A stretch of DNA of 57,051 nucleotides from CAG-791 sp963650385. Its GTDB lineage: Bacteria; Bacillota; Clostridia; Lachnospirales; Lachnospiraceae. Made by a program: the position numbers and the translations under genes. The DNA lies in NCBI GenBank assembly GCA_963650385.1, contig CAVJLL010000015.1, forward strand, positions 1-57,051. The letters run 5' to 3'. The first letter of the stretch is position 1; each line of letters begins with the position of its first letter. Below are positions 1 to 6,497 of the stretch, one piece after another. Under the pieces are notes generated by a model, which was given only the letters and a program-made list of their open reading frames with translations, was not told the DNA's origin and did not search any database.

Positions 1-21
1 CCTTTGACGTCCGACAAACAT
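1..21 (-). CDS. N-terminus of a probable AAA-type ATPase (cut by window edge)
   Basis: Only the first seven codons are inside the window; they read MFVGRQR on the minus strand. A strong AAAGGAGAG ribosome site lies just upstream at about 26-36. Many predicted archaeal/bacterial AAA ATPases, the type often associated with DUF234 or DUF4143 nuclease-like domains, begin MF(V/I)GR(Q/E). That resemblance is the only basis for the family call. The gene reads leftwards out of the window, away from everything else described here. Start and strand are well supported; the product name is a guess. Confidence 0.4.
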
Positions 22-85
22 AATTGGTCTCTCCTTTCGATGTTTCTGAAAGAAACTTCTCTGAACTATTATTCAGTATACTCTT

Positions 86-114
86 ATTATAACGGATTTA
101 TTCGCAATTGTTGA
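86..114 (-). promoter_or_regulatory. Candidate promoter of the leftward ATPase gene
   Basis: On the minus strand a TATAAT hexamer (86-91) lies 17 bases from TCAACA (109-114), a four-of-six match to the -35 consensus. The spacing to the minus-strand start codon at 21 is reasonable. The 22-351 gap contains nothing else I can name, apart from small hairpins near 300-315. Confidence 0.35.
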
Positions 115-351
115 GCTGTCTGAATGAAAATTCAGTGAAAAACTTTTCGGTGCGACGGCGGTGCCAGGCACCAGAAAATTTTCATAAACTCCCTTAAGAA
201 ATTCTGACGGAAAAGGGGGTGCAGAATGCGGTCATCCTTTTTCCACTTGCCACAGCATTGAAAGTTTGGTAGTTGAAGAACGTCTCGTAAGAGACTAGGT
301 GCTACCATAACACGGTAGGCGGCTGGCCCTTCTTTCTGAAAAGGAGGGATT

Positions 352-447
352 GTGAAAGAAGTGTGGACGCAGAGGATCGGCAACGTGAAACTGTGGAAAC
401 GTGAAAAGCCCTCCTGGATTATATGGCAAAAGCTTGACGAAAGTTAA
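352..447 (+). CDS. Short peptide gene, 31 residues, unknown function
   Basis: A GTG start follows a near-perfect AAGGAGGG ribosome site (341-348) and opens 31 codons ending TAA. The peptide begins MKEVWTQRIGNVKLWKREK and is rich in Trp and Lys, with four tryptophans in 31 residues. I do not recognise it. It sits 26 bases upstream of another short gene with an equally strong ribosome site, so the two probably share a transcript in an AT-rich accessory segment. Translation is inferred only from the ribosome site and open frame; it could also be a degenerate remnant. Confidence 0.35.
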   Translation: MKEVWTQRIGNVKLWKREKPSWIIWQKLDES

Positions 448-473
448 GTGGAAGTGGAAAGGAGGGATGCTTT

Positions 474-646
474 ATGACACTTGATGCAGGTGCAATAATT
501 GCACTTTTTTTCTTGTGGCAACCATAGTGGGAGCTGCATTTGGAACAGGAGTTGCAGTCGGAAGGCTTGTTGACAAGATCGAAAGACTTTCTCGGAAGCT
601 GGACGACGAAGAACATAATGAAGCACACAAAAACGACCGCCCCTAA
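474..646 (+). pseudogene. Small membrane peptide gene with a frameshift in a seven-T run
   Basis: ATG at 474 follows a strong AAGGAGGG site. The zero frame stops at 525-527 after 17 codons. The other frame, entered at the seven-T run (505-511), stays open to TAA at 644-646. The joined product would be about 57 residues: one hydrophobic, glycine-rich membrane segment, then a charged tail ending KNDRP. The last codons run into the left arm of a hairpin terminator (630-679), an arrangement seen in small hydrophobic type I toxin genes of Firmicutes. The shift is either a one-base loss that killed the gene or -1 recoding on T TTT TTT. I cannot decide between them. The toxin comparison is by layout and composition only. 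Confidence 0.4.
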
Positions 647-679
647 AATCCCTAGCCAAGATTAAGAGTGGTCGCTTTT
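630..679 (+). terminator. Terminator overlapping the 3' end of the small membrane peptide gene
   Basis: AAAACGACC at 630-638 pairs with GGTCGCTTTT at 670-679 with one bulged base, and the stem ends in a short T run. The left arm encodes the end of the peptide (KNDRP). The stretch from 680 to 953 holds no clear gene. An open frame beginning with ACG in place of ATG (about 740-824) could be a dead remnant. Confidence 0.5.
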
Positions 680-953
680 AGTTTAAGGTTAAGGAGCTAG
701 CCGTCTATCTGTAGCACCTTTTTATATAAGGATAATAACACGAGTAAGGGACTGATTCAAGATCTGGGATCTGATCCGCGTGTAAAGCGCGACTTTAGCG
801 AATTAACGCGGCGAATCACACGATAATGTTATATCTCCACAGCTGGCGAACATCCGGAGAGATTTTTCCTTGACAAGAATGGTTTTATGAAGCATGTTTC
901 ATATGATAGGGTTTTAATCTACTTGTGAATAAACTCAGAAGGAGGTGCTGAAT

Positions 954-1226
954 ATGGAAGATACGGCTGTTCTGAGCAGCTTTAAAAATTATACAACCTT
1001 CTCCTTTGGCGGAAAAACGCTTACATTTCGCACCTGCAGTGGCTTGGAAAAGTATGTCAAGGTATTGACGTGGGATAAGGGGTATATTGAAGTCATGGCG
1101 AAATATCGCCAGAGGGACCATGAGATTGAAGAGTATATTGATTTAGAGCCAGTATTAGACGGCTTATATATGGATAAGGACGCTTTCCTTTCTCCTATAA
1201 AGAATGTGAGGATAGAATATGCTTGA
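954..1226 (+). CDS. Hypothetical protein A of a three-gene overlapping cassette
   Basis: This 90-residue protein starts at an ATG placed 7 bases after AGAAGGAGG, clearly better than the in-frame GTG three codons upstream. It has no signal peptide or membrane segment and is a mixed alpha/beta-looking soluble protein (starts MEDTAVLSSFKNYTTFSF, ends KNVRIEYA). I do not recognise the family with confidence. Its last 8 bases overlap the next gene, so the pair is translationally coupled. Base composition is AT-rich compared with the core genes beyond 4100, which suggests acquisition by transfer. The function is unknown. Confidence 0.65.
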   Translation: MEDTAVLSSFKNYTTFSFGGKTLTFRTCSGLEKYVKVLTWDKGYIEVMAKYRQRDHEIEEYIDLEPVLDGLYMDKDAFLSPIKNVRIEYA

Positions 1227-1461
1227 TAAAGACGCTGTTGCCGATATTGCGGATAAGGCGAAACTGATTGTAAGCGGTTATGCGTTTTCACTGCGAGAGG
1301 ATGGATTCGTTAGCATTCTTAACTTGAATCATCCTGATTGCGCAATGGTCATCAATAGGAACTGCGAGGTCATTGAAACAAATATGGATCCAATTGAACA
1401 GCATATAGTTCTGGAGATCTCCCGTAAAAACCTTCAGTTTCTGGAGGTTGAGAATGCCTAA
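1219..1461 (+). CDS. Hypothetical protein B of the three-gene cassette
   Basis: An 80-residue soluble protein starting MLDKDAVADIADKAKLIVSG. Its ATG lies within the end of the preceding gene after a GAGGATAG site, and its own end overlaps the next start, so the three genes behave as one translational unit. The sequence looks like a small beta-rich fold (FSLREDGFVSILNL, then CEVIETNMDPIEQHIVLEI), but no catalytic motif is obvious. Tight overlap of small unrelated genes in an accessory region is typical of toxin-antitoxin or immunity modules. That is an inference from layout, not from sequence homology. Confidence 0.65.
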   Translation: MLDKDAVADIADKAKLIVSGYAFSLREDGFVSILNLNHPDCAMVINRNCEVIETNMDPIEQHIVLEISRKNLQFLEVENA

Positions 1462-1735
1462 ATACTATCCGTTTAAGATTGCAGATCATTATCTTTATTT
1501 CACATCGCAGTGTATCGTTGAGGCAATGCATGTTCATGCCAGCGATAAAAAATTGACAGAGCCGAACTCAGCAAAATTTTTCGTTAAGGCGGATGGCAGT
1601 TCCGTTCTTCAGAAAAAAGGAGATCTGACAAATGTCGAGATTAATGCCATATCAAAATTTATAATGGAAAATTATCTGGACATGTACCGCATGTGGAAAG
1701 AATTTGGCGGCGGAGATTTTTTTGGAGAGAAATAA
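1454..1735 (+). CDS. DUF4160-like small protein, third gene of the cassette
   Basis: 93 residues; ATG at 1454 sits 6 bases after GGAGG, inside the end of gene B. The order of features resembles DUF4160 proteins: an N-terminal strand (KIADHYLYFTS), a conserved His-x-His motif (MHVHASDKK), an 'AKFFVKADGS' strand, and a C-terminal helix ending in a W-x-E-F-G motif (MYRMWKEFGG). DUF4160 genes are commonly found in small operons with a partner such as DUF2442 and have been proposed as toxin-antitoxin-like. Here the partners are different proteins. The family assignment is by eye and moderately confident; the function is unknown. Confidence 0.6.
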   Translation: MPKYYPFKIADHYLYFTSQCIVEAMHVHASDKKLTEPNSAKFFVKADGSSVLQKKGDLTNVEINAISKFIMENYLDMYRMWKEFGGGDFFGEK

Positions 1736-1902
1736 AAAGTTGCCATACTGGCGGATGGCATTCATGAGGTGTCCATGAGGTGTCAGGTGCGGATTAACAC
1801 GGCTTAACATATTATGAACACACTATGAACTGACTGTGAACACAAGCCTCGCGCTGTGGCCTACGAGTTTGGCTTTGCGCTTACGAACCTGGCTTTATAC
1901 AT
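1736..1902. repeat. Short imperfect direct repeats between cassette and GNAT gene
   Basis: The spacer contains two adjacent copies of CATGAGGTGTC (about 1767-1788) and two imperfect copies of TACGA..-TGGCTTT (about 1862-1896). A 6-base hairpin (TGCCAT/ATGGCA) follows the stop codon but lacks a T run. Nothing here is clearly functional. Confidence 0.3.
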
Positions 1903-2406
1903 ATGAACACTACAGAGAATATCATCATCAGAAAATATGAGGAAAAGGATCTTCCTGACCTGGTTCGCGTCTGGAATCAGGTTGTGGAAGGCGGCGTGGC
2001 ATTTCCGCAGGAAGAAAACCTGACAGAACAGACCGGAAAAGCCTTTTTTGCGCAGCAGACCTATACGGCTGTAGCGGAGAATGCAGAGGACGGGAAAATC
2101 TATGGACTCTACATTCTGCATCCGAACAATACAGGACGCTGCGGACATATCTGCAACGCCAGCTATGCGGTTGACAAGGAGGCCAGAGGCCTTCATATCG
2201 GTGAAAAGCTGGTAAAGGATTGTCTGCAGCAGGGCAAAGCGCACGGATTCGGGATATTGCAGTTTAATGCGGTAGTGGCCACAAATGTACATGCCCGCCA
2301 TCTTTATGAGAGATTGGGCTTCGTACTGCTTGGCACAATTCCGGCAGGTTTCCGCATGAAGGATGGAAGTTATGAGGATATTTGCGTGTATTATCATGTG
2401 TTGTGA
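1903..2406 (+). CDS. GNAT family N-acetyltransferase
   Basis: A 167-residue GCN5-related acetyltransferase, expected to transfer acetyl from acetyl-CoA to an amine. The N-terminus is IIIRKYEEKDLPDLVRVWNQ. The acetyl-CoA-binding strand and loop lie around residues 90-110, where the usual Q/R-x-x-G-x-G/A is replaced by EARGLHIGEKL. The C-terminal NVHARHLYERLGFVLLGTIP is the typical GNAT finish. The substrate cannot be told from sequence; related genes are often annotated as phosphinothricin- or amino-acid-type acetyltransferases. It stands alone between the cassette and 400 bases of non-coding DNA. No good ribosome site precedes the ATG, so the start is less certain than the family. Confidence 0.85.
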   Translation: MNTTENIIIRKYEEKDLPDLVRVWNQVVEGGVAFPQEENLTEQTGKAFFAQQTYTAVAENAEDGKIYGLYILHPNNTGRCGHICNASYAVDKEARGLHIGEKLVKDCLQQGKAHGFGILQFNAVVATNVHARHLYERLGFVLLGTIPAGFRMKDGSYEDICVYYHVL

Positions 2407-2813
2407 GAAGAAGGCAGGATATGCAGGGCGTGGTAAAGCGTTCGAAGGCCAATGATCCACCACTTTTGTGAAAAAGTGCATATTCAGCATGCAACATTTT
2501 TCTCAATTTGCCGACTGTGTTATCCGCTTTTCTTTGTTATACTGTGACCAGTTAGCGGTCATTCGGCCTCGCAGATCTGTGCAGTACGGAATCACCGCAG
2601 CAATTGCATAGCAGCGTTCATTTCCGTGAATACCGCCTGTCTGCGGGGCTTCTGCAAGCGCCGGCCTTGTCTTGATCTTATCTGATTCACATCGAACGAA
2701 ACTTATGCATTCATACCTTTCACCCGCAGGAGTTTCGCAGCAGAATCAGAGGATTCGGGACCATTCCCACATTGACAGCTCCTGCACCACCTTTTTATTT
2801 ATAGGAGGTAAAC
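2407..2813. other. Non-coding gap of about 400 bases
   Basis: I see no gene. A TTATACT box occurs near 2536 without a well-spaced -35. A TTGACA (2772-2777) lies 18 bases from TATTTA (2796-2801), directly before the ribosome site of the next small gene, and could be its promoter. Confidence 0.25.
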
Positions 2814-3022
2814 ATGGCAGACGGCAGCAACAGCACGGTAACATTCACAGCATCCGACGAGCGGCAGATGGATCTGAATCTCACAAACGTCCAGAAGCAA
2901 ACTCTGCAGACGAGTACATGCAGATGCTGGTGAAGAAGGATGCCCGAGAGGCTGGATTTAAAGAAGGCTTGGAACAGGGCCTGAGGGAAAAAACAAATGC
3001 TGCCAAAACGGCAGGCAATTGA
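2814..3022 (+). pseudogene. Frameshifted small gene
   Basis: ATG at 2814 follows an excellent ATAGGAGGT site and reads MADGSNSTVTFTASDERQMD before stopping at 2931-2933. A second frame, open to 3022, continues with a convincing coding sequence (ADEYMQMLVKKDAREAGFKE, then GLEQGLREK). The two halves look like one protein of about 68 residues split by an indel between roughly 2880 and 2905. The charged, repetitive tail is reminiscent of C-termini of Rpn/PD-(D/E)XK-type proteins, but too little is left to name it. The short zero-frame product could still be made. Confidence 0.4.
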
Positions 3023-3048
3023 ACCTTCTTAAAAAGGAGAAATGTACT

Positions 3049-3174
3049 ATGGGATTTGATATTTTTGATATAATTGCGGCAATTGGATTTGACATTCTTG
3101 TGGCCATCCTCATGCTAGTCGCGTTTTTTGCGGGTATAGAATTTGGAAGGTGGACAGAAAGAAGAAAAGGCTGA
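3049..3174 (+). CDS. Small hydrophobic peptide (41 residues)
   Basis: ATG at 3049 follows AAAAAGGAG with good spacing. The peptide starts MGFDIFDIIAAIGFDILVAI, has one long membrane-spanning stretch (about residues 5-31) and a short basic end (GRWTERRKG). A hairpin terminator follows within 45 bases. The layout matches the peptide gene at 474: strong ribosome site, single membrane segment with a GxxxGR-like exit, basic tail, terminator. Both could be type I toxin-like peptides or small membrane regulators. I cannot identify an antisense antitoxin RNA by eye. It is too short for a reliable family assignment. Confidence 0.5.
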   Translation: MGFDIFDIIAAIGFDILVAILMLVAFFAGIEFGRWTERRKG

Positions 3175-3214
3175 GAGATTAGATCGAAGGCAGGAAGACC
3201 AAAGGCAGAGATGC

Positions 3215-3255
3215 AAAAAGATCGTCGCGAGCCTCCCGGTCGATGCGGTCTTTTT
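3215..3255 (+). terminator. Terminator downstream of the 41-residue peptide gene
   Basis: AAAAAGATCGTCGC at 3215-3228 pairs with GATGCGGTCTTTTT at 3242-3255, with two G-T pairs, followed by T-rich sequence. The A-rich/T-rich arms make it potentially bidirectional. Confidence 0.55.
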
Positions 3256-3352
3256 GTGGTACCTGTTCACAGTTTTACAGTTTTTGCTGACACATCTCAC
3301 GCGTTTCGCAACGATTCCGATCCTGCTTGCTAAATCACCGGGGGACACTGCT

Positions 3353-3970
3353 ATTACACGCAAATTACGGAAGTGGTATCCGGGCGCACTGTACCATGTG
3401 ATGCACCGCGGCATCAGGAGAAAGGAAATCTTCTCGCATGATGCCGATTTTCAGACTTTCCTGGCCTTTCTGCAGGCGGAGCTTGAAAGGTACAGCTGTA
3501 CGCTTCACGCATACTGTCTCATGACCAATCATTTTCATCTTCTTATCGAGACATCTCATGACGAAATCTGGAAGCTCATGAAGAATCTGTCTCACAATTA
3601 CGCGCAGTATTACAACAGTCAGCATTCTTATAAGGGACACCTGTTTGAGGGAAGGTATGTTTCCTGTCTTGTTGAGGACGACACCTATTTCATCCAGACG
3701 AGCCGGTACATTCATCTGAATCCTGTAAAGGCGCGGATGACGGCACATCCGGAGGATTACCGCTGGAGCAGCTACAAGGCGATGGTCGGAATGGGGGATG
3801 ACGGGCTCACAAAGAGGGAGAAGACACTCTCGTATTTTAAAGACGGCGACGTGAGGCGCTACCGGGATTTTGTGGAGGATGCAGGACATAAATACGCTGT
3901 CACCGAGGATCAGATAAGGAAAGCCATGGGAGAGAATGACCTGTGGCTGCCGTGGGATAACATTTCATAG
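3353..3970 (+). CDS. REP-associated tyrosine transposase (Y1/RAYT family)
   Basis: A single-strand DNA transposase of the Y1 (HUH) superfamily, the type that processes REP palindromes. The protein begins TRKLRKWYPGALYHVMHRG. It contains the HUH-like motif NHFHLLIET (about residue 60) and catalytic-region tyrosines in KNLSHNYAQYYN, followed by GHLFEGRY, YIHLNPVKA and YRWSSY, all hallmarks of the family. The natural start is unclear. The conserved N-terminus begins at 3353 with ATT where relatives have ATG, with GGGGGAC upstream. The only in-frame ATG (3143) would add 70 implausible residues and overlap a terminator. The gene may therefore use a poor start or be silenced. A palindromic repeat abuts its stop codon (see 3969-4079), as expected for RAYT-REP pairs. 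Confidence 0.85.
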   Translation: MTRKLRKWYPGALYHVMHRGIRRKEIFSHDADFQTFLAFLQAELERYSCTLHAYCLMTNHFHLLIETSHDEIWKLMKNLSHNYAQYYNSQHSYKGHLFEGRYVSCLVEDDTYFIQTSRYIHLNPVKARMTAHPEDYRWSSYKAMVGMGDDGLTKREKTLSYFKDGDVRRYRDFVEDAGHKYAVTEDQIRKAMGENDLWLPWDNIS

Positions 3971-4079
3971 CAATTATTCAGAATGCATTCGCAAAATCGC
4001 TGCTGCGCAGCTTTTCCTTTGCAAATTTGTCTGCAAGCAGCGCGTTCACGTTGAAATGCGGCAGGTGCTGACAGATGCA
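3969..4079. repeat. Palindromic repeat, group A, abutting the transposase gene
   Basis: Begins with GCAATTATTCAGAATGC (left-end motif) and ATTCGCAAAATCGCTGC. It then has TGCAAGCAG and TTCACGTTGAAATGCGGC and ends with GGTGCTGACAGATGC. It matches the other group A copies at 14329, 15088, 28933, 32371, 35676, 37968, 40663, 41292, 43403 and 53949, but the left arm of the central hairpin is missing. It fills the gap between the transposase stop codon and the comM ribosome site. Confidence 0.7.
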
Positions 4080-4111
4080 CAATATGTCAGAAAGATAAGG
4101 GGGAGGAGCAG

Positions 4112-5095
4112 TTGGCAACACTTGTACGGAGCTTTGCCATATCGGGAATCGAGGCATATACCGTTGATATTGAGGTTAAGACCATGGACGGAATGCCGTC
4201 CATTACCGTGATTGGTCTGGGGGATCAGTCGGTAAAGGAAGCGGCTGAAAGGGTGGAGTCTGCCGTCGATGAGAGCGGCTATGTCTTTCCGAAAAAACGT
4301 GTTATTATCAGCCTTGCACCGTCGGATGTAAAAAAGAGCGGTTCGCACTTTGACCTTGCTATGGCGCTGGGGGTGCTCCAGCAGGAGGGGAGCATTCACG
4401 CAAAACAGCTGAGTGCTTACGGGATGATCGGAGAGCTGACGCTGGACGGGAGACTCAGGTCCTGCCGCGGCGTACTCCCCATGGTCATTGCCGCAAAGAA
4501 AGGCGGATACCAAAAGATCATTGTTCCGAACGGCAATCGGTGTGAAGCAGCGCTGGTCAATGACATAGAGGTACTGGGATTTGACAGCCTCACCGATGTC
4601 ATCGGATTCCTGGAAGGCAGGAAGGCATATGCTCCGGACGCAGCCCAAATAACGGAGCCGGATGCCGGGATGCTCCCTGATTCCATGGATTTTTCGGATG
4701 TAAAGGGGCAGAATGACCTGATCGATGCTATCGTGCTGGCGGCAGCAGGCGGACACAATCTTCTCATGATCGGGGAGCCCGGCTGCGGAAAGACCATGGT
4801 AGCGCAGCGGATCCCCACGATTCTCCCACAGATGACAGCGGCAGAATGCCTGGAGGTTACGAAGATTTACAGCATTTCCGGGCTGATTGCAGACGGCAGT
4901 GTATCGGTTTCCGGAGCGCAACAGGATCATTGCAGGCTTAAGCGATCGGGTTCTGATTATAGCTGCAGGAAGAAAGAGCGGGGCGGAGATTACCGCCGAG
5001 TGGAGCAGGAAGCTGGGGCGGGAGACGGAATTCATAGGATAGCAGGGTCCCAACATCATTCATCCCTCATGCAATGGAGTTGTAAACGTATATGA
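4112..5095 (+). pseudogene. comM: Truncated ComM/YifB (Mg-chelatase-like ATPase) joined to a dprA remnant
   Basis: Starts with TTG after GGGGAGGAG and reads ATLVRSFAISGIEAYTVDIE, the standard YifB/ComM N-terminal domain, then a Walker A motif MIGEPGCGKTMVAQRIP (about residues 220-235). ComM is about 500 residues; here homology ends near residue 265 at SISGLIADGS, just before the conserved PFRxPHH region and the C-terminal domain. The last 60 residues are out-of-frame translation of dprA sequence. A deletion has removed the comM 3' end and the dprA 5' part. The usual clostridial order comM-dprA supports this. Walker B and the sensor motifs are lost, so the helicase activity needed for natural transformation is presumably gone. 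Confidence 0.85.
4908..5042 (+). pseudogene. dprA: dprA 3' remnant
   Basis: In the frame one base off from comM, codons from 4908 read FPERNRIIAGLSDRVLIIAA, followed by GRKSGAEITAEWSRKLGRE. This is the highly conserved Rossmann-fold region of DprA/Smf (F-P-x-R-N-R-I-I-A-G-L-S-D; G-R-x-S-G-A/S-x-I-T-A). It stops at 5040-5042, before the GREVFAVPG-type continuation is complete. The DNA between 5043 and the hflX start no longer resembles DprA. Nothing upstream of the junction (about 4895-4908) belongs to dprA, so the protein cannot be made. Confidence 0.85.
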
Positions 5096-6420
5096 TTGAA
5101 CTACAGGAAAGTACTGGGAAACGCCGTGCGGTGTTGGTCGGACTGAATAAGGATATGCGCCCGGAACGGTACGACGCGGCAATGGATGAGCTGCAGAAGC
5201 TGGCAGAGGCCTGCGAGCTGGAGGTGACCACCAGAGTTGTGCAGAACGCGGCGTTTGTGACGCAGAAGACGTTCCTTGGGAGCGGCAAGGTGGAGGAGCT
5301 CAGGACAGCTGTCCTTGCCGATGATGCGGATATTGTGATTTTTCAGGAGACACTTACGCCGATGCAGGTGCGAAACCTCGAGGATGCATTGGATACAGAG
5401 GTCCTGGACCGGACGGGAATTATACTTCTGATCTTCAGCTCGAGAGCCAGAACGCGCGAGGCAAGGCTCCAGGTGAAGTCTGCGCAGCTCCAGTACATGC
5501 TGCCGAGGCTGGCCGGCATGCGCAAAAACCTAAGCCGTCAGGGCGGCGGCTCGGGACGCCTGTCCAACAAGGGCGCCGGCGAGGAGAAGCTGGAGCTGGA
5601 CCGTCGCCATATTGAGCGGCAGCTTGCGGAGATTCGAAGACAGCTGAAGGAAGTGGAAAGGGAACGGAACACGCAGAGGAGCCGTCGGACACAGAGCGGT
5701 CTGCCTTTGGTTTCGCTGGTCGGATATACGAACGCCGGGAAATCCACGCTGATGAACGGAATCCTTGCGCAGGACAAAGCTCTGCAGAGCGAGGAACTGA
5801 AAAAGGAAGAAAACGGTGAGAGCGGCAAGCACGTTCTGGAAAAGGATATGCTGTTTGCGACGCTGGACACCGCGGTGCGCCGCATCGACCTTCCGGGGCA
5901 TCGTCCCTTCCTTTTGAGTGATACCGTGGGTTTTATTTCCGATCTGCCGCACACGCTGGTGGAGGCGTTCCGTTCCACACTGGAGGAGGCCTGTTATGCA
6001 GACCTTCTCGTTGAAGTGGTGGACTTCTCGGATCCGGAGTATCGCCGGCACCTTCGCGTCACCCGGCAAACGCTGGAGGACATCGGCGCAGGCGATATCC
6101 CGACATTGATTGTCTACAACAAAGCAGACTGCTGCAGCGATCTGCCGGCAAAGCGGAGCTATCCGGATCACATTTATTTTTCGGCGCGGGACACAGAGCA
6201 CTATGACGAGCTCCTTTGCTGCATCGAGGAGGCCCTCGAGGGACAGAAGGAGCACCACACGTACCTGCTGCCCTATTCGGAGGGCGCACTTCTCCACTGG
6301 CTGCAGTCCAGATATGTGCCGGACCGCCTGGAGTATCTGCCGGAGGGAGTCCTTATAGAACTCACAGTAGGGAAGAGAGAGGCTGCAGCAGTTAAGCGAT
6401 TCGAGAGCACTCGGAACTGA
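5092..6420 (+). CDS. hflX: GTPase HflX (ribosome-splitting/stress GTPase)
   Basis: 442 residues, normal for HflX. The N-terminal domain contains TLTPMQVRNLEDALDTEVLD and RTGIILLIF, then the coiled-coil linker with the glycine-rich RQGGGSGRLSNKGAGEEKLE segment (about 145-165). The G domain has G1 GYTNAGKSTL (about 211), G3 DTVGFI and G4 NKAD. The family binds the 50S subunit and splits or rescues stalled and hibernating ribosomes. The G1-G3 linker has an extra charged stretch (EELKKEENGESGKH) not present in short relatives. Its ATG overlaps the end of the comM-dprA frame by four bases, so the deletion left hflX directly behind the broken comM and possibly dependent on its promoter. Confidence 0.95.
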   Translation: MIELQESTGKRRAVLVGLNKDMRPERYDAAMDELQKLAEACELEVTTRVVQNAAFVTQKTFLGSGKVEELRTAVLADDADIVIFQETLTPMQVRNLEDALDTEVLDRTGIILLIFSSRARTREARLQVKSAQLQYMLPRLAGMRKNLSRQGGGSGRLSNKGAGEEKLELDRRHIERQLAEIRRQLKEVERERNTQRSRRTQSGLPLVSLVGYTNAGKSTLMNGILAQDKALQSEELKKEENGESGKHVLEKDMLFATLDTAVRRIDLPGHRPFLLSDTVGFISDLPHTLVEAFRSTLEEACYADLLVEVVDFSDPEYRRHLRVTRQTLEDIGAGDIPTLIVYNKADCCSDLPAKRSYPDHIYFSARDTEHYDELLCCIEEALEGQKEHHTYLLPYSEGALLHWLQSRYVPDRLEYLPEGVLIELTVGKREAAAVKRFESTRN

Positions 6421-6497
6421 TTGGCACGAAGAGAAGCTGCCGCACACAGCAGCGGAAGATGAGAACCTTTGTGCATCGAACGAATGAGGCATAGTTA

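Noticed and set aside
3143..3352. An upstream extension of the transposase from ATG 3143
   Set aside because: The extra 70 residues overlap the peptide terminator, show no similarity to RAYT proteins, and the conserved N-terminus starts exactly at 3353.
4046..5059. A 337-codon antisense frame over the comM remnant and similar long antisense frames over oppD, ffh, cysS, rlmB and plsX
   Set aside because: All are opposite to genes with clear motifs and show no domain, start site or promoter of their own.
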